Positions 43,019 to 44,002 of a stretch of 44,002 nt of DNA are shown one piece after another (within the stretch, counting starts at the first letter, position 1; every line of letters begins with the position of its first letter). The translations under genes and the position numbers were made by a program. Origin of the DNA: Herbinix sp. (GTDB lineage Bacteria > Bacillota > Clostridia > Lachnospirales > Lachnospiraceae); the NCBI GenBank assembly GCA_029240245.1, contig JARBTJ010000026.1, positions 1 to 44,002 on the forward strand, in the 5' to 3' direction. The notes below the pieces were generated by a model that was not told the DNA's origin, made no database searches, and worked only from the letters and a program-made list of their open reading frames with translations.

Positions 43019-43485
43019 GAGGATATAACTATAATATAAATTTTCTTACATCATAGATTATTAATAATCAATAGTTTAAAATAGAAAATTATAGTGAATT
43101 ATTTCACTCCAGTTAAATTTACTTAATTATACTTTCCCTAATTTAGAAAGTCAATCTTCGATTAGAAGGAGTGTATAGTCTACACCTTTATATAAGTGCA
43201 GACATCTATATCAAGGCATGATAATGGTTATTCATAAGGTATATCTTTACCTCCCCGAATAAACGGTGCCATTTCTCATTTTTAATATGAATTTTTTTAT
43301 GACATATTAAAGATTTAAAAGCGAAGGGAGATAGATAACAAACAAAAACAAGCGTCACCAAAAAGACCATTAAGGAAAACACCTTTCTCTGGAATACATT
43401 CCTAGGGGGATGGCGTGATTACTACTACTCTTGGATTAGTTTTCTCATTAAACAGCTTGCACTTACTTGTACCTATTATTCAGAC
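43019..43485. other. 467-bp stretch without a secure gene
   Basis: No convincing gene. A 28-codon frame starts at GTG 43415 behind AGGGGGAT and runs into the tRNA-Cys terminator (stop 43501); it encodes a mildly hydrophobic peptide but has no other support. Confidence 0.4.
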
Positions 43486-43527
43486 AACAAAAAATCTCTA
43501 AACCTTAGTATTTTTAAGGTTTAGAGA
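43486..43527 (-). terminator. Terminator of the tRNA-Cys gene
   Basis: TCTCTAAACCTT (43495-43506) pairs perfectly with AAGGTTTAGAGA (43516-43527), 12 bp, and on the minus strand is followed by TTTTTTG. Confidence 0.9.
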
Positions 43528-43539
43528 CTCTTCTAATCA

Positions 43540-43610
43540 AGGCGACAACCAGATTTGAACTGGTGATCAGGGTGTTGCAGACCCATGCCTTACCACTTGG
43601 CTATGTCGCC
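43540..43610 (-). tRNA. tRNA-Cys (GCA)
   Basis: On the minus strand the 71-base sequence begins GGCGACA, whose acceptor stem pairs with TGTCGCC, and ends with discriminator U. The anticodon loop CTGCAAC gives anticodon GCA. The T-arm loop TTCAAAT is present. CCA is not encoded. It has its own promoter (43636-43664) and terminator. Confidence 0.96.
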
Positions 43611-43635
43611 GTATACAATTATTTATAGCTATTAT

Positions 43636-43664
43636 ATTATAACAACCTATTCTATATACGTCAA
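43636..43664 (-). promoter_or_regulatory. Promoter of tRNA-Cys
   Basis: On the minus strand TTGACG (43659-43664), 17-bp spacer, TATAAT (43636-43641), about 26 bp upstream of the tRNA 5' end. Confidence 0.82.
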
Positions 43665-43760
43665 GAAGTAAAACCGATTGTTTTATTTTTCTTCTTATTT
43701 ATTACAATATGACTTTGGCTGTTATAAGTTCATAACAAATTGCATTGTTTCGCAATTTAG

Positions 43761-43832
43761 CTCCCCGAGTAGGGCTCGAACCTACAACCCCACGGTTAAC
43801 AGCCGTGTGCTCTACCATTGAGCTATCGAGGA
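43761..43832 (-). tRNA. tRNA-Asn (GTT)
   Basis: On the minus strand the 72-base sequence begins TCCTCGA, paired with TCGGGGA, discriminator G. The anticodon loop CTGTTAA gives GTT. The D-arm (GCTCAATGGTAGAGC) and T-loop (TTCGAGC) are standard. CCA is not encoded. A 7-bp hairpin (43737-43743 with 43752-43758) follows without a good T-run and may be a weak terminator. Confidence 0.96.
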
Positions 43833-43849
43833 ATAGATAATCTCTTATA

Positions 43850-43886
43850 ATAGAAAAAACAGAAAACCTACCTTCAATTTTCTGTT
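43850..43886 (-). terminator. Hairpin with T-run after the 23S rRNA gene
   Basis: On the minus strand AACAGAAAA (43878-43886) pairs with TTTTCTGTT (43858-43866), followed by TTTTCTAT. It lies about 100 bp downstream of the 23S end and 18 bp before tRNA-Asn. It may end the rRNA operon, or act as a processing site if tRNA-Asn is cotranscribed. Confidence 0.7.
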
Positions 43887-43984
43887 CTTTTAATTGACTT
43901 AATACTACACACGAAAATGATTTAACATCCAAATTTAAAGTATTTACTTTAAAGAATACATCGTATTCTTCTAACAAACCATTT

Positions 43985-44002
43985 TAGGTCAAGCCCTCGA
44001 CC
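43985..44002 (-). rRNA. 3' end of 23S rRNA (partial)
   Basis: The last bases on the minus strand read GGTCGAGGGCTTGACC, the usual 3' terminus of Firmicute 23S rRNA (the CTTGACC end pairs with the 23S 5' end). The remainder lies beyond the window. Only about 17 bases are visible, but tRNA genes immediately downstream support the call. Confidence 0.8.

Noticed and set aside
43702-43977. 91-codon minus-strand frame covering tRNA-Asn
   Set aside because: Its middle is the translation of the tRNA gene (the familiar SSMVEHTAVNRGVVGSSPTRG-type artefact, here DSSMVEHTAVNRGVVG).

Overview
The window looks like a chromosomal segment of a low-GC, spore-forming Firmicute of the class Clostridia, most plausibly in or near Lachnospiraceae. 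The grounds are the AT-rich base composition, strong AGGAGG ribosome sites, consensus sigma-A promoters, the Bacillus-like gene order tsaC / arginine phosphatase / rpiB, the gdpP-rplI-dnaB and rpsF-ssb-rpsR clusters, a spore-cortex CwlD-type amidase and a MecA adaptor. The species is not determined.

Positions 1-7.7 kb: a truncated PGT/PGM-repeat protein, a YwmB-like membrane protein, a DUF402 protein, then a minus-strand housekeeping run (rpiB, a protein-arginine phosphatase, tsaC/Sua5, cwlD, a membrane-anchored SH3-GH18 protein). Positions 8.3-13.2 kb: a Ser/Thr kinase fused to a MinD/ParA-like domain with a lysine-less P-loop, followed by a stand-alone paralogue of that domain; then mecA, a DUF1858 protein, a 55-residue ferredoxin and a MerR-type regulator. 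Positions 13.3-17.3 kb: dnaB, rplI and gdpP. Positions 17.7-23.1 kb: an envelope set made of a PstS-like lipoprotein with a large extra C-terminal region, a membrane-tethered sugar-binding protein and a LysM-GH18 protein that has lost its catalytic residues. Positions 23.1-27.3 kb: rpsR, ssb, rpsF, a small membrane protein, a PadR/HAAS pair behind a palindromic operator, and inorganic pyrophosphatase.

Positions 27.7-38.3 kb: a secreted 5'-nucleotidase-type phosphoesterase and a minus-strand carbohydrate module (DUF5107-TPR protein, AraC regulator, mutarotase-like protein, clan GH-D glycosidase), interrupted by an 11-bp-period tandem repeat. Positions 38.5-43.0 kb: a regulator-rich accessory stretch with an ArsR-SRPBCC fusion whose operator lies between -35 and -10 and whose transcript may be leaderless, and two MerR regulators behind 19-bp-spacer promoters. 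Positions 41.7-44.0 kb: a decayed copy of a tRNA-Cys 3' end plus its terminator, then the intact tRNA-Cys, tRNA-Asn and the last bases of a 23S rRNA on the minus strand.

The least ordinary items are the kinase/pseudo-ATPase pair, the dead LysM-GH18 protein, the ArsR-SRPBCC promoter architecture, the tRNA-Cys end duplication and the 11-bp repeat. No CRISPR array, transposase or recognisable phage gene was seen. All functional assignments come from reading motifs; no database search was run.
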